This document shows, piece after piece, positions 31,765 through 42,302 of a stretch of 64,000 bases of DNA (within the stretch, counting starts at the first letter, position 1; the number at the start of each line of letters is the position of its first letter). The DNA is from Duganella sp. (GTDB taxonomy: Bacteria > Pseudomonadota > Gammaproteobacteria > Burkholderiales > Burkholderiaceae_D). The stretch spans positions 1 through 64,000 of the forward strand of contig JAMFSU010000156.1 in the NCBI GenBank assembly GCA_026225475.1, written 5' to 3'. Made by a program: the position numbers and the translations under genes. Under the pieces are notes generated by a model, which worked only from the letters and a program-made list of their open reading frames with translations, was not told the DNA's origin and did not search any database.

Positions 31765-32634
31765 TTAGACCGCGGCCGCACCGGCGACGATTTCGGACAG
31801 TTCCTTGGTAATCGCAGCCTGACGAGTTTTGTTGTAGACCAACTTCAACTCGCCGATCACGTTACCAGCGTTATCGCTTGCTGCCTTCATCGCCACCATA
31901 CGGGCTGACTGTTCGGAAGCCATGTTTTCTGCCACGGCCTGGTAGATCAGCGCTTCGACGTAACGCACCAGCAACTCATCCACGACGCTTTGTACATCAG
32001 GTTCGTAGATGTAATCCCACGAGTGCGTGCCCTCATCGGCCACTAGGCTATCACTTGCCAACGGCAGCAGTTGCTGCAGTGTCGCCTCTTGTTTCATCGT
32101 ATTGATGAACTTCGTGTAGACCAGATAGACCGCATCGAGCTTGCCTTCCTGGTAAGCATCGAGCAGCACCTTGACGGGGCCGATCAGTTTTTCCAGGTGC
32201 GGCGTGTCGCCCAAATGGGTGACATGTGCAACCACCTTGGCACCAACACGATTGAGGAAACCAAAACCCTTGTTGCCAATCGCTACCGTTTCAACCGTCT
32301 TGCCTTCAGCTTCCAGTTCGCGGAACTTGGCCGTAGTCAGGCGCAAGGAGTTGGTGTTCATACCACCGCACAGACCCTTGTCGGTTGTGACGATGACGAA
32401 ACCCACCTTCTTGGCGCCATCCTGCTTGACCATGAACGGATGCGTATACTCGGGATTGGCGCGCGACAAGTTGGCGGCGATATTACGAATCTTGTCACTG
32501 TAGGGACGTGCCGCATGCATCCGGTCTTGCGCCTTGCGCATTTTGGATGCAGCGACCATTTCCATCGCCTTGGTGATCTTCTTCGTATTTTCGACGCTCT
32601 TGATCTTGCCGCGTATCTCTTTACCTGTAGCCAT
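31765..32634 (-). CDS. atpG: F1Fo ATP synthase gamma subunit
   Basis: Rotor shaft of F1. The 289-residue product starts with the conserved coiled-coil helix ([29 protein letters not shown]) and ends with the matching C-terminal helix ([21 protein letters not shown]). Between is the Rossmann-like domain with [12 protein letters not shown]. It lies 29 bp after atpA. Confidence 0.98.
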   Translation of the reverse strand: MATGKEIRGKIKSVENTKKITKAMEMVAASKMRKAQDRMHAARPYSDKIRNIAANLSRANPEYTHPFMVKQDGAKKVGFVIVTTDKGLCGGMNTNSLRLTTAKFRELEAEGKTVETVAIGNKGFGFLNRVGAKVVAHVTHLGDTPHLEKLIGPVKVLLDAYQEGKLDAVYLVYTKFINTMKQEATLQQLLPLASDSLVADEGTHSWDYIYEPDVQSVVDELLVRYVEALIYQAVAENMASEQSARMVAMKAASDNAGNVIGELKLVYNKTRQAAITKELSEIVAGAAAV

Positions 32635-32663
32635 GAGACTGACTCCTTATAGCTTCAGTGAGA

Positions 32664-34205
32664 TTAATACGCGCCGGATTTCTTGAACTCAGCAATCGCA
32701 GCGGCCAATGCAGCTTCCGCTTCTTTATCAAGTTGCTTGGTGTCTTCGATCTTTTGCAGCAAGGCAGCTTGGCTGGACTTCAGGAAGCTGTGCACGCCGG
32801 CTTCAAAGGACAGCACTTGCTTGACTTCGATGTCATCCAGATAGCCCTTGTTGACGGCGAACAACGTCACCGCCATCAGCGAAATCGACAGTGGCGCATA
32901 TTGCGCTTGCTTCAGCAATTCAGTCACACGTGCACCGCGGTCGAGCTGCTTGCGGGTTGCGCTGTCCAGATCGGAAGCAAATTGTGCAAACGCGGCCAAT
33001 TCACGATACTGCGCCAAGTCGGTACGGATACCGCCAGACAAGTTTTTGATGACCTTGGTTTGCGCAGCACCGCCAACGCGCGACACCGAAATACCGGCGT
33101 TGATCGCAGGACGGATACCAGCGTTGAACAAGGAAGTTTCCAGGAAGATCTGACCGTCGGTGATCGAAATCACGTTGGTAGGAACGAAGGCAGAAACGTC
33201 GCCAGCCTGGGTTTCAATGATTGGCAATGCCGTCAGCGAACCAGTCTTGCCCTTGACCTCACCATTGGTGAACTTTTCGACGTAATCCGGGTTGACGCGT
33301 GCTGCGCGTTCCAGCAGGCGGCTGTGCAAATAGAACACGTCGCCAGGATAAGCTTCACGGCCTGGTGGACGGCGCAGCAGCAGCGACACTTGACGATAAG
33401 CTACTGCTTGCTTGGACAGATCATCATAGACGATCAGCGCGTCTTGACCACGATCACGGAAGTATTCACCCATGGTGCAACCGGAGTAGGCCGACACATA
33501 TTGCATCGCTGCCGATTCCGACGCCGACGCTGCCACGACAATGGTGTAATCCATCGCGCCGTGTGCTTCCAGAGCGCGCACGATATTCTTGATCGACGAT
33601 GCTTTTTGACCGATTGCGACATAGATACATGTCACGTTCTGGCCCTTTTGATTGATGATCGCATCAATCGCAACAGCAGTCTTGCCGGTTTGGCGATCGC
33701 CAATGATCAGCTCACGTTGGCCACGGCCGATAGGCACCATGGCATCAATCGACTTGATACCGGTTTGCATCGGCTCGGAAACCGATTGACGGGCAATCAC
33801 GCCTGGCGCGATCTTTTCGATCGGTGCCGACAACTTGGCATTGACCGGACCCTTGCCATCGATAGGCTGACCCAGTGCATTGACCACGCGGCCGCACAGT
33901 TCAGGACCAATTGGCACTTCCAGAATACGACCGGTACACTTGACCACATCGCCTTCGGAAATATGCTCGTACTCGCCGAGGATAACGGAACCAACGGAAT
34001 CGCGCTCAAGATTGAGCGCCAGACCGAATGTGTTGCCTGGGAATTCCAGCATCTCACCTTGCATCACGTCGGACAGACCATGGATACGGCAGATACCGTC
34101 GGACACAGAAATAACCGTGCCCTGATTGCGAATCTCAGCGGTATCGCCAAGGCCTTGAATCCGGCTCTTGATCAGCTCGCTGATTTCAGATGCGTTGAGT
34201 TGCAT
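32664..34205 (-). CDS. atpA: F1Fo ATP synthase alpha subunit
   Basis: Non-catalytic nucleotide-binding subunit of F1. The 513-residue product has [16 protein letters not shown] at the N-terminus, the P-loop GDRQTGKTA, and the conserved [22 protein letters not shown] segment. It lies 53 bp after atpH. Confidence 0.98.
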   Translation of the reverse strand: MQLNASEISELIKSRIQGLGDTAEIRNQGTVISVSDGICRIHGLSDVMQGEMLEFPGNTFGLALNLERDSVGSVILGEYEHISEGDVVKCTGRILEVPIGPELCGRVVNALGQPIDGKGPVNAKLSAPIEKIAPGVIARQSVSEPMQTGIKSIDAMVPIGRGQRELIIGDRQTGKTAVAIDAIINQKGQNVTCIYVAIGQKASSIKNIVRALEAHGAMDYTIVVAASASESAAMQYVSAYSGCTMGEYFRDRGQDALIVYDDLSKQAVAYRQVSLLLRRPPGREAYPGDVFYLHSRLLERAARVNPDYVEKFTNGEVKGKTGSLTALPIIETQAGDVSAFVPTNVISITDGQIFLETSLFNAGIRPAINAGISVSRVGGAAQTKVIKNLSGGIRTDLAQYRELAAFAQFASDLDSATRKQLDRGARVTELLKQAQYAPLSISLMAVTLFAVNKGYLDDIEVKQVLSFEAGVHSFLKSSQAALLQKIEDTKQLDKEAEAALAAAIAEFKKSGAY

Positions 34206-34258
34206 ACTAACTCCTAAAAATTTTTCTTTCGCTTAAGCTCACGCTTGGGCTCTGACCG

Positions 34259-34792
34259 TTACGCAGCCAGAGCAACATGTAACTGCTGCAGCTTGGCGCG
34301 TACCGAGGTATCAAATACTTCGTCACCGACCACCACGCGCACGCCGCCAATCAAGGCCTCATCCACCGTGACGGCAGGAGTCAGCTTGCGACCAAATTTC
34401 TTTTCCAGCGCGGTAACCATTTCCTCGAGCTGCACGCCGGACAAAGCAAACGCGCTGCTAATTTCCGCGTTGGCAGTGCCTTCCTGTGCATTTTTCAATA
34501 CAAGGAATTGCGCCGCGATTTCAGGCAACAGCGCCAGGCGACCGTTTTTCACCAACGCGTTGACGAAGTTTTTCGCTTCCGCGCTCAGCGGGGTTTTTAA
34601 AACCGCCATAAACGTCGAGGCAATCTGTTCATCCGACCAAGCTGGATTCTGCACGAAGACCTTGACATCCGGGTGTGCTGCTGCTTGCGCCATCTCGGAA
34701 ACGAGATCGGACCAAGCCGACAAACTGCCAGCCTTGGCCACACGGAACAGCGCTTCTGCGTAAGGACGAGCAATCGTTGCGAGTTCGGCCAT
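34259..34792 (-). CDS. atpH: F1Fo ATP synthase delta subunit
   Basis: Peripheral-stalk connector on top of F1. The 177-residue product has [16 protein letters not shown] at the N-terminus and the C-terminal [32 protein letters not shown] signature. It starts one base after the atpF stop. Confidence 0.97.
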   Translation of the reverse strand: MAELATIARPYAEALFRVAKAGSLSAWSDLVSEMAQAAAHPDVKVFVQNPAWSDEQIASTFMAVLKTPLSAEAKNFVNALVKNGRLALLPEIAAQFLVLKNAQEGTANAEISSAFALSGVQLEEMVTALEKKFGRKLTPAVTVDEALIGGVRVVVGDEVFDTSVRAKLQQLHVALAA

Positions 34793-34793
34793 A

Positions 34794-35264
34794 TTACAGC
34801 TCTGTTTTCAGTTGATTCAGCAAGTCAGCATGCACCCCAGCGTTGACTTCACGCTTGAGGATCTGCTCGGCGCCTTTGACCGCGAGGGTCGCTACCGCAC
34901 CGCGCAGTTCTTCGCGCGCCTTGATCACTTGCTGTTGCGCATCTTCCTTGGCATTGGCGATGATGCGAGCAGCTTCTTCAGAGGCGGTCTTCTTGGCCTC
35001 TTCGATGATGAGCTGGCCACGCTTTTCGGCATCGCCAATACGCTTCTGACCTTCGTCACGTGCTGTCGCCAACTCTGCCTGGGCGCGCTTTTCAGCAGCA
35101 GCCAGGTCAGCCTTGCCACGGTCCGCAGCAGCCAAGCCGTCCGCAATCTTCTTCGCACGCTCATCGAGCGCCTTGATCAACGGCGGCCATACGAATTTCA
35201 TCGTAAAAACCGCGAGGATGAAGAAGACCACGAACTGAGCAAACAATGTTGCATTTAAGTTCAC
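34794..35264 (-). CDS. atpF: F1Fo ATP synthase b subunit
   Basis: Peripheral stalk subunit. The 156-residue product has one N-terminal membrane segment (about 5-26, [26 protein letters not shown]) and a long charged helical stalk rich in Ala, Glu, Lys and Arg that dimerises. 76 bp follow atpE. Confidence 0.97.
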   Translation of the reverse strand: MNLNATLFAQFVVFFILAVFTMKFVWPPLIKALDERAKKIADGLAAADRGKADLAAAEKRAQAELATARDEGQKRIGDAEKRGQLIIEEAKKTASEEAARIIANAKEDAQQQVIKAREELRGAVATLAVKGAEQILKREVNAGVHADLLNQLKTEL

Positions 35265-35340
35265 GGTAATTTCCTTCTCAGAATATCGTGTGCCGAATCA
35301 ACTAATCCGGCAAAAATGAGAATCGGCTATGCCGCCCGAA

Positions 35341-35595
<255 letters not shown>

Positions 35596-35656
35596 TTAGA
35601 AAGTTAAAGTTAATACAAAAATCAAAAAATAAATGCTAATACCTTACCGCTACCTA

Positions 35657-36472
35657 TCAATGCGCCTCATGCGCCTGGCCGATATACACCAGAGTCAACA
35701 TCATGAAAATGAATGCTTGCAGCAACACAATCAGGATGTGGAAGATTGCCCAGATCGAACCGGCGACGACGTGGCCGATAAAACCGAACGCTGTGGCAGT
35801 CGAACCTAGCAATGCGATGAGCAAGAACAACAGTTCGCCCGCGTACATGTTGCCAAACAATCGCATGCCCAGCGAAAGGGTTTTGGCCACAAATTCAATC
35901 ACGTTGAGCAGCAGGTTGAAAGGCGCAAACCAGATGCCAAACGGTGCTGCAAACAGTTCATGGATAAAACCGCCCAGGCCCTTGATCTTGACGCTGTAAT
36001 ACAACATCAGCGTCAGCACGCCCAAAGCGATGCCGAGCGTGCCATTCAAGTCAGCGGTAGGAACGATGCGATGATGGATTTCTTCCAATCCGGCCAGACG
36101 CATGATGCCCGAGACCAGGTCCACTGGCAGAAAGTCCAGCGCATTCATCAAGGCCACCCAGACGAATACGGTCAACGCCAATGGCGCAATGAAAGTACGA
36201 TTTCCGTGCACCATACTCTTGGACTGATCTTCTACCATTTCCACGATCATTTCAACGAAAGCCTGAAAACGGCCCGGCACGCCGGAGTGGGCCTTGCGCG
36301 CGGCAAGATACATCAACAAGCAACCAACCACGCCACAGAATACCGACCAAAAAACGGTATCCATGTTGATAATCGAAAAATCAACAATCTTGGATTGGTG
36401 GTGCGTGGTGAAGTGACCCAGATGGTGGACGATGTATTCTGATGCGGTAGGTGCGTGCGCAGCTGCGGTCAT
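35657..36472 (-). CDS. atpB: F1Fo ATP synthase a subunit
   Basis: Stator channel subunit of Fo. The 271-residue multi-pass protein contains the essential arginine in [15 protein letters not shown]. The histidine-rich N-terminus ([18 protein letters not shown]) is typical of betaproteobacteria. The start ATG overlaps the atpI stop by four bases (36469-36472). Confidence 0.97.
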   Translation of the reverse strand: MTAAAHAPTASEYIVHHLGHFTTHHQSKIVDFSIINMDTVFWSVFCGVVGCLLMYLAARKAHSGVPGRFQAFVEMIVEMVEDQSKSMVHGNRTFIAPLALTVFVWVALMNALDFLPVDLVSGIMRLAGLEEIHHRIVPTADLNGTLGIALGVLTLMLYYSVKIKGLGGFIHELFAAPFGIWFAPFNLLLNVIEFVAKTLSLGMRLFGNMYAGELLFLLIALLGSTATAFGFIGHVVAGSIWAIFHILIVLLQAFIFMMLTLVYIGQAHEAH

Positions 36473-36813
36473 GGTCGATGTCTAAACAGTAAAATTAAAT
36501 AACTTTTAAGCACCACAATGAAGCTCAACAAAAATGCGAGCCAGTTCACATCGTGGTACAACCAAACAACTGCGCCCATGAGCGCAAGAGTCGTAGCAAT
36601 TTTGATAAATTCCCCGAAGAAAAAAGTCATCGGGTCAGCCCCATCAGGCTTGCGAGCACTTATATAAAGGCGCAGGGCGAACAGGCTATTGGGGACAACG
36701 CAACATATCCCGCCCAGCAACGCCGACCATAACGCTGATCTACCGCCCAACAAACCAGCAGCACATGCAACGACGACCATGGCGACAAGCTGCAATAGGG
36801 TAATGCGCAGCAT
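36469..36813 (-). CDS. atpI: ATP synthase accessory protein AtpI
   Basis: A 114-residue four-helix membrane protein at the head of the atp operon. Its proposed roles are c-ring assembly assistance and Mg2+ supply, neither fully settled. Recognisable features are [24 protein letters not shown], the small-residue-rich helices, and position directly before atpB with an ATGA overlap. Start chosen at the ATG 36811-36813. An in-frame GTG at 36838-36840 would add nine residues and still lie downstream of the predicted transcript start. Confidence 0.88.
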   Translation of the reverse strand: MLRITLLQLVAMVVVACAAGLLGGRSALWSALLGGICCVVPNSLFALRLYISARKPDGADPMTFFFGEFIKIATTLALMGAVVWLYHDVNWLAFLLSFIVVLKSYLILLFRHRP

Positions 36814-36875
36814 ATATATCCAATATCGTGCAAGCCGCACTCATTTCGAGCAGACGGCAGTTTAGAAGCACGGCG

Positions 36876-36905
36876 ATTATAATTGCTACCGTCAGCATTC
36901 GTCAA
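36876..36905 (-). promoter_or_regulatory. Candidate sigma-70 promoter of the atp operon
   Basis: TTGACG (36900-36905) and TATAAT (36876-36881) on the minus strand with an 18-bp spacer. The predicted transcript would start about 55 nt upstream of the atpI ATG. Confidence 0.7.
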
Positions 36906-37506
36906 ACTCTTACCGCACGATCAATACGTTATATCGTCAAGTTACCTGTCAGATGTGTGCATTAACATACAGTCACAAAATGAGGCACAACACAAAAATC
37001 ATCAAAGCCCGAGACCCTGCCCAGCACTGCCACGCCAGAACACACACGACTACCCCGGACACAAAAAAACACCATCGCCTGCAATGGACTGCCAGACGAG
37101 AAACTGTTTTTTTACAAGCACAACTACTTTTTTGTTGACAGTTCAAATACGCTACTGCTTTGGCCGCCGGCGAGTATTTGTATTTTTGTTTTTGTATTCA
37201 ACCGAGAAACCCAAGGCGAGCTTGTGCTTGCTTTTCGCCTTCAATTTTAATGCGACGCACAAAACAAAACGCGATACGAACAACGGCAACCAGCAAGCAG
37301 TTACTACTCATTGCCACTGCTTCTGCAAAAATATACCTGCAAATAGCAGTGAAGACCACCCCTTGCTGCGCTCTCCAACGAATGAGCCTCTGCCTGCAGA
37401 TAGCGGATGACCGACTGAGGCAAAAGTGGCGCCCGGAAGGGACGTTGCTGCACCTGGCAGCAATCAGCCAACAACAGGAACACCGACACTAGGGGACAAA
37501 CGAAAA
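36906..37506. other. Intergenic region between atp promoter and tRNA-Arg
   Basis: About 600 bp without a supportable gene. It contains T-rich and A-rich runs (37060-37200) and a TTGACA at 37135-37140 on the plus strand without a good -10. Open frames on the plus strand lack ribosome-binding sites and family-like residues. parA, parB, rsmG and mnmG, which often lie upstream of atpI, are absent here. Confidence 0.5.
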
Positions 37507-37582
37507 TGGTGCGGCTGGCTGGGATCGAACCAGCGACCCTTGGCTTCGGAGGCCAATACTCTATCCACTGAGCTACAGCCGC
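37507..37582 (-). tRNA. tRNA-Arg, anticodon CCG
   Basis: The minus strand folds into a full cloverleaf. The acceptor stem is GCGGCTG (5' end at 37582) paired with CAGCCGC, followed by discriminator A and an encoded CCA (37507-37509). The D arm contains TAGCTCAGTGGATAGAG, the anticodon stem TTGGC/GCCAA encloses loop CTCCGAA (anticodon CCG), and the T arm reads GCTGGTTCGATCCCAGC. It decodes CGG. Confidence 0.96.
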
Positions 37583-37749
37583 ATGTGACATGAATGTCGA
37601 AGAGGATGAAGGATACCGGTTTTCCCGACTGTCGTCCATGGCAAGCAACTATTTCCCGTTTCCATCGATATACATTGTGTCTATAATCAAAAGTTGGGCG
37701 AGACACCACCTCTCTTTACGCTATCGTAGAATATTGCACTGGGGGAAAC

Positions 37750-38310
37750 ATGAGCGACGCGCATCACGAGCACGAATCCGCAATCAAGACGCCAAAGCAA
37801 TTAATTGCTGCTGTATTGGCTGGCTTCCTGATTCCAATCATCTGCATTGTCCTGCTGGTGCAATATGTCACGAATGCGCAAAAAACCGGCGCAGGTTCGG
37901 CAAGCCAGGCACCCGAAATGATTGCCGCACGTATCAAGCCAGTGGCCGACGAGGGCTTCACCTACCGCGATGCCAATGCACCGAAGCAATTGCTCAGCGG
38001 CGAAGAGGTGTTCAAATCCACCTGCTCGGCCTGTCACGCGGCCGGCGTCGCCGGTGCCCCCAAGGTGGGCGACCCGGCAGCTTGGAAGGCCCGCATCAGC
38101 GAAGGCTATGACAAGTTACTAAACCATGCGCTGCACGGCCTCAATGCCATGCCAGCCAAAGGCGGCAATCCTGAACTGGATGACGTTGAAATTGCCCGTA
38201 CCGTGGTCTACATGGCCAATCAATCGGGCGCTTCGTTCAAGGAACCGGAAACACCTGCGCCTGTTGCGGCCGTTGCACCGGCCCCGAACGCAGCACCCGC
38301 AGCCAAATAA
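37750..38310 (+). CDS. Membrane-anchored c-type cytochrome (cytochrome c5 family)
   Basis: A 186-residue protein with one N-terminal membrane anchor (about 19-40), a periplasmic monoheme domain with CSACH (92-96) as heme attachment site, an LNAMPAKGG segment supplying the axial methionine, and an alanine/proline-rich C-terminal tail. This layout matches the CycB/c5-type electron carriers found in betaproteobacteria near respiratory genes. It may donate electrons to a terminal oxidase. Strong GGGGGAAAC before the ATG. It ends at a bidirectional terminator shared with the convergent OmpA-like gene. Confidence 0.9.
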   Translation: MSDAHHEHESAIKTPKQLIAAVLAGFLIPIICIVLLVQYVTNAQKTGAGSASQAPEMIAARIKPVADEGFTYRDANAPKQLLSGEEVFKSTCSACHAAGVAGAPKVGDPAAWKARISEGYDKLLNHALHGLNAMPAKGGNPELDDVEIARTVVYMANQSGASFKEPETPAPVAAVAPAPNAAPAAK

Positions 38311-38341
38311 GCCGGAATCAACGCAATGCCACGTCCTTAAA

Positions 38342-38372
38342 GCAAAAGCCCCGCAAGGTGCGGGGCTTTTGC
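38342..38372. terminator. Bidirectional Rho-independent terminator
   Basis: Perfect 13-bp stem GCAAAAGCCCCGC/GCGGGGCTTTTGC with loop AAGGT. The four A and four T flanking the GC core serve transcription from either side, as expected between the convergent cytochrome c and OmpA-like genes. Confidence 0.9.
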
Positions 38373-38441
38373 ATGATGAAGCATCGTGCATGACCTTACT
38401 AACGATAACGCCTGTGGCAATTTGCAGCAGGCGCTTGCCGG

Positions 38442-39098
38442 TCAGCGTTGCTGAGGTTCTGCTACGAAAATTTCGACCCGGCGGTTACGTGCACGGTTGA
38501 AGTCACTATCATTAGCCACCAGCGGCTCATGCGAACCACGTCCATCGATATGGAAACGGCCCGGCGAGACACCACGCGTGGTTAGATAATCACGCGTACG
38601 CGCAGCCCGCTCCATCGACAACGGATTGTTGATCGCATCGCTGCCGGTATTGTCGGTATGACCGACGATAGTCACTGTGGTCGCCTGGTTTTCATTGAGT
38701 GTCGCAGCGAACTTGTCGAGCACGACGCGGAAATTGGGGCGAATGTCGGAGCGACCGCTATCGAACGAAATATCGCTCGGCACTTCCAGCTTCAGGCGAT
38801 TATCCTGCGTCTGCGTAACTTGCACGCCGGTGCCTTGGGTCGCTTGCTCCATTGCGCGTTTTTGGTTTTCCATGCGGGTCGACCAGACGTTACCGATGAC
38901 AGCGCCCAAAGCGCCACCAATGGCCGCACCACCCACTGCACGACCACCACCGCCGCCGCCAGTCGCTGCACCCAGCACGCCGCCAATACCGGCACCAATA
39001 CCGGCGCCAGTTGCAGTACCACGCTGCGTGGCCGACATATCGGCACAGCCGCTCGCCAGCAGAGTCAAGGCCAATGCGCCAATAGTGAGTTTTTTCAT
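38442..39098 (-). CDS. OmpA-family lipoprotein (YiaD-like)
   Basis: A 218-residue outer-membrane lipoprotein: signal peptide with lipobox LLASGC (Cys18), a glycine-zipper-like segment (about 30-70, very rich in Gly and Ala), and a C-terminal OmpA domain with VTIVGHTDNTGSDAINNPLS and NRARNRRVEIFV, which binds peptidoglycan. Likely tethers the outer membrane to the cell wall. AGGAATCATC precedes the ATG. Confidence 0.92.
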   Translation of the reverse strand: MKKLTIGALALTLLASGCADMSATQRGTATGAGIGAGIGGVLGAATGGGGGGRAVGGAAIGGALGAVIGNVWSTRMENQKRAMEQATQGTGVQVTQTQDNRLKLEVPSDISFDSGRSDIRPNFRVVLDKFAATLNENQATTVTIVGHTDNTGSDAINNPLSMERAARTRDYLTTRGVSPGRFHIDGRGSHEPLVANDSDFNRARNRRVEIFVAEPQQR

Positions 39099-39226
39099 GA
39101 TGATTCCTGATTGATTCCTGAATTGAATTTTATTGATTTGATTGAATCGCTGGCTCTACACCGTCCAAACCCCAACAAGTATTGAAGAGAATATAACCGG
39201 TGCCCGACGGACACCATTTGGACACG

Positions 39227-39658
39227 CTACAGAAAGTCAGCTTCCGCTGCTGCTGGATCAGCCTCAGCATCCGCAGCGATTGCATCCGAACGCTTGCGCG
39301 TCAAATAATAGGCCATGGCAGCACCAGCACTGATGATGCCACCGTACAGCAAGGGCTTGCGCAACGAGCGCTTGGACAACAACGAAATGGCGCTCAACAG
39401 ATACGGCGAATACGACTGCAAGGATTGCAGTGAAGGCATCTGCATGCCACTACCACCCTTGCTAGCGAATAGACCGCTAAACGTTGAACTGACCGAACCG
39501 AACATGCGCTTGACTGCACTTTTTGCCAGCGATTCGGCATTCAAATTACTACGCACGGTGACGCGCGCATCCATGATGCCTATACGCAGCAACGCACCTT
39601 CAGCCAGCAACTTACGACGCCGCTCTTCGAACGGCATCTCGTCTTTCACGTTTGCCAT
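39227..39658 (-). CDS. Conserved hypothetical protein of a YqjD/YqjE-type operon
   Basis: A 143-residue protein I do not recognise beyond its context. The N-terminal half is charged (EERRRKLLAEGALLRIGIMDARVTVR). The C-terminal half has one membrane segment (about residues 105-122, PLLYGGIISAGAAMAYYL) followed by a basic anchor and an acidic alanine-rich tail. The arrangement resembles the third, YqjK-like member of yqjDEK clusters in position, though not clearly in sequence. The start ATG at 39656-39658 has GAGA upstream. An ATG at 39668-39670 overlapping the yqjE stop is an alternative. Confidence 0.6.
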   Translation of the reverse strand: MANVKDEMPFEERRRKLLAEGALLRIGIMDARVTVRSNLNAESLAKSAVKRMFGSVSSTFSGLFASKGGSGMQMPSLQSLQSYSPYLLSAISLLSKRSLRKPLLYGGIISAGAAMAYYLTRKRSDAIAADAEADPAAAEADFL

Positions 39659-39666
39659 GGTATCTC

Positions 39667-40059
39667 TCATAACAAGGCATCCCGGTCTTTGCGCAACTCG
39701 GCCATGGTCATCGGCAATGACAGATCACTACGACGCAGCAATGCGCACGCATACCAGGCCAGCGCAGCAGTGACGATCGTAAACAGCAGACCCAGCCCGG
39801 CCAGTATCTTCCAGCCCCACGCATCCCAGGCCAGATACACCAGCAGCGCAGTCCAGAAAGCCACCGCAAACCACAGGGCAATGGCAGCCATGGCGAACAG
39901 CACCAAAAAGGTGATCAGTTTATTACCGATCTGGGACAGTTCCAGCGTTGCCAATTCAATCCGATTGGCAATCAGGGCTAGCAGGTTTTTGGCAATCACC
40001 AACATCCCGGCAACAAGGCCGGGACGCTCCGGAGTGGTCTGTGTTCGTTTAGCGTCCAT
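39667..40059 (-). CDS. yqjE: YqjE-like (phage holin superfamily) membrane protein
   Basis: A 130-residue protein with two long hydrophobic segments (FLVLFAMAAIALWFAVAFWTALLVYLA and ILAGLGLLFTIVTAALAWYA) after an amphipathic N-terminus containing NRIELATLELSQ, which is the YqjE family signature region. Function unknown; associated with envelope stress and stationary phase in enterobacteria. It lies 15 bp after the DUF883 gene. Confidence 0.82.
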   Translation of the reverse strand: MDAKRTQTTPERPGLVAGMLVIAKNLLALIANRIELATLELSQIGNKLITFLVLFAMAAIALWFAVAFWTALLVYLAWDAWGWKILAGLGLLFTIVTAALAWYACALLRRSDLSLPMTMAELRKDRDALL

Positions 40060-40074
40060 GGTCGAGCGCGGCGC

Positions 40075-40380
40075 TTACTTGCTGCGACCAATAACCAGGC
40101 CGACCAACAGCCCGACACCAGCGGAAATTGCCACGGCGCGCCATGGATTTTCGTGCACATAATCATCAGTGCGCTTGGCGACTTCCTTGCCTTTTTCTAT
40201 AGCAATTGCCTGAGCATTCTGCGCCGATTCGACCGCTGCTTCGAGCATGGTCAAGCCTTTGCTGCGCAGTTCTTCGGCTTTTTCACCAGTTGCCGTGGCG
40301 GCTTCGCGGAACAGTTCCTGGGCATCGCTTACCAATGTCTTCATATCGTTTCTCACAGTTTTGAGGGTGGATGTTGTCAT
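40075..40380 (-). CDS. DUF883 (ElaB/YqjD) membrane-anchored protein
   Basis: A 101-residue protein with an N-terminal helical coiled-coil-like region (KTVRNDMKTLVSDAQELFREAA to AKRTDDYVHENPWRA) and a C-terminal glycine-rich membrane anchor (VAISAGVGLLVGLVIGRSK). Family members in E. coli bind stationary-phase ribosomes through the N-terminus and tether them to the inner membrane. Start at the ATG 40378-40380 with AGGAGAACCCTC directly upstream; a longer frame upstream has no similarity. Confidence 0.9.
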   Translation of the reverse strand: MTTSTLKTVRNDMKTLVSDAQELFREAATATGEKAEELRSKGLTMLEAAVESAQNAQAIAIEKGKEVAKRTDDYVHENPWRAVAISAGVGLLVGLVIGRSK

Positions 40381-40406
40381 GAGGGTTCTCCTTTTAAAAA
40401 ATACGT

Positions 40407-40434
40407 CAGCAATTGAGCAATTGAGCAATTTTGC
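40407..40434. repeat. Short tandem repeat GAGCAATT
   Basis: Two and a half tandem copies of an 8-bp unit (GCAATTGA) between the amidotransferase and DUF883 genes. In minus-strand RNA the run AGCAAAATTGCT...TTGCT can pair with itself and is followed by a U-rich stretch (40393-40400), so it may double as a weak terminator. Confidence 0.4.
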
Positions 40435-40492
40435 TGCGCAAGCCCGATTCGATAAGCTTTTGCAACAGAAGGTTCCCGATTAGCGAGCAGCG

Positions 40493-41428
40493 TCAGAAGC
40501 GCGTCTCGCGCGCGGTACGTAGAAAGCTGTCCAGAATCGGCATGCAATCGAGCAATTCGGGTCCACCGGCGCGATGGAATTCCGGATGCCATTGCAGCCC
40601 CATGACGAACGGCGCCTTGCGATAACGAATCGCTTCGACGATGCTATCTGATCCGGACACTGCTTCAATCGACAAGTCGCGGCCCAGGTCCTTGACAGCC
40701 TGATGGTGAATTGAGTTGACCATTGCGCTTTGCGCATTGACCAGCGAGGCCAGCGTCGAGCCTGCCGGGAACGACAGTTCGTGATAATTGCTGTCGTACA
40801 AATCGTTGACATGGGCAATCGCAGTCGGCACATCGGTGGCGATATCCTGATACAGCGTGCCGCCGAATGCCACATTGATCAACTGGCAACCGCGGCAAAT
40901 GCCCAACACCGGCTTGCCGGCTTCGACGAATTCGTGCAGCAATTCCAGTTCGTACATGTCGCGCACGCGGTCGCCATTCCATTCCGGCCGGGTGGCGGCC
41001 TGGGCGTAGCTTTGCGGTGACACATCGGCACCACCCTGCAGCACCAGGCCATCGAGATGCTTAGCATAGTCGCGCAACCGAATATTGCTGGGATGAACCA
41101 GGCCATTGGTATTGACGGTCGGGATCATGAACACCAGCACATCGCGCGACATGACCCATTGCGCAATCGACTCTTCCAAGTATTGCAAGGTTTTGCCGCG
41201 CAACCCCTTGGCACCGCTCTCGGGATGAAAGATGCGCGCCGAGATGCCGATCTTGAGCGTGCGCTGCATGATGCGCCGGCCGGCCTTGTCGGAGATGGCC
41301 TTGAAACGGGCCGCCAACAATTTCCAGGTTTGCGCCCACGGCGTCTCGATCGCGGATTGCGGCGCGTGATGGCGCGGTGGCGGCGGAGAACTCGACTGAT
41401 TGGATTGGGAATCGCTAATATCGGACAT
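40493..41428 (-). CDS. Class-I glutamine-amidotransferase-like hydrolase (peptidase C26, PuuD-like)
   Basis: A 311-residue member of the gamma-glutamyl hydrolase family. After a proline-rich N-terminal extension (about 60 residues) comes LKIGISARI, then DGLVLQGGADVSP, the nucleophile-elbow cysteine in LGICRGCQLINVAFGG, and the His/Glu of GLQWHPEFH. The nearest known types are gamma-glutamyl-GABA hydrolases and other gamma-glutamyl peptidases. No putrescine-utilisation genes adjoin it, so the substrate is open. Confidence 0.85.
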   Translation of the reverse strand: MSDISDSQSNQSSSPPPPRHHAPQSAIETPWAQTWKLLAARFKAISDKAGRRIMQRTLKIGISARIFHPESGAKGLRGKTLQYLEESIAQWVMSRDVLVFMIPTVNTNGLVHPSNIRLRDYAKHLDGLVLQGGADVSPQSYAQAATRPEWNGDRVRDMYELELLHEFVEAGKPVLGICRGCQLINVAFGGTLYQDIATDVPTAIAHVNDLYDSNYHELSFPAGSTLASLVNAQSAMVNSIHHQAVKDLGRDLSIEAVSGSDSIVEAIRYRKAPFVMGLQWHPEFHRAGGPELLDCMPILDSFLRTARETRF

Positions 41429-41708
41429 GGCGGCTAGAGAAAGTTGACATCAATGGATGCGGTCAATTGCGTCGCCTGCGAACAACATTACCAAAGTATA
41501 AGCGCATTGATTTGATTTTGACATCATGCACATCAGCTCTTTTTGCGATGGCGCACGGCGTCAGACTGCCGCAAGGCGATGGTTTCTGGCATCACGCTTG
41601 CGAACACAGGGCTCAGGCAAGGCAGGATGCTATCTCTTCCAGACCGCGCAATCGCGATATATGTTCCAATCGATGCAGAAATTATTCGATATTCAGACTT
41701 ACTCCTAC

Positions 41709-42290
41709 ATGACACCTGCGCGCATTCTTATCCTTTACGCCCATCCTGGCGCCGAACACTCGCGGGCCAACCGCGTCATGCTCGATGCCGTGCGTTCCTT
41801 GCCACAGGTCCGCATTCACGACTTGTATGAATGCTACCCCGACTTCCACATCGACGTCGCCTACGAACAGGCACAGTTGCGCGAGGCCGATCTGGTGGTA
41901 TTGCAGCATCCGATCCATTGGTACAGCATGCCGGCCCTGCAAAAGGAGTGGCTCGATCTGGTGCTGCAGCGCGGCTGGGCCTTCGGGCCTGGCGGCGATG
42001 CCTTGCGTGGCAAGGGCTTGTGGCTGGTGGCCAGCACCGGCGGCGATGCCTCGGCTTACCAGATCGATGGCCATCATGGCCACCGGTTCGACGACTTTTT
42101 GCCACCCTACCAGCAAACGGCACGACTATGCAGCATGCAATGGCAAACGCCATACCTGCTGTATGGCGCCCACCATATCAGCAATGACACACTGACCCTG
42201 CATGCGGCACGCTACCGCGCCTTGCTGGCCAGTTACCCGCAATGGCCAGCATCAGACCCGGCCGCGCCAACCATCCTCATCCCAGAATAA
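41709..42290 (+). CDS. kefF: NAD(P)H quinone oxidoreductase, KefF-like ancillary subunit
   Basis: A flavodoxin-fold protein of about 193 residues: RILILYAHPGAEHSRANRVMLDAV, VRIHDLYECYPDFHIDV, the PIHWYSMPALQKEWLDLVL flavin-loop region and GKGLWLVASTGG. KefF-type proteins sit on KefC and are needed for full K+ efflux activity, besides reducing quinones. It stops 12 bp before kefC. The start was set at the ATG at 41709 by similarity. The frame continues upstream with other ATGs (41660, 41672) and no clear ribosome-binding site, so the N-terminus is unsure. Confidence 0.85.
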   Translation: MTPARILILYAHPGAEHSRANRVMLDAVRSLPQVRIHDLYECYPDFHIDVAYEQAQLREADLVVLQHPIHWYSMPALQKEWLDLVLQRGWAFGPGGDALRGKGLWLVASTGGDASAYQIDGHHGHRFDDFLPPYQQTARLCSMQWQTPYLLYGAHHISNDTLTLHAARYRALLASYPQWPASDPAAPTILIPE

Positions 42291-42302
42291 GCGAAGCGCG
42301 CC

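Noticed and set aside
36883..37410. Plus-strand open frame between the atp promoter and tRNA-Arg
   Set aside because: Starts inside the divergent promoter, composition unlike neighbours, no recognisable domain or ribosome-binding site.
37304..37648. Open reading frame on the minus strand containing AAVAQWIEYWPPKPRVAGSIPASR
   Set aside because: This is the translated tRNA-Arg gene, a well-known false protein pattern, not a coding sequence.
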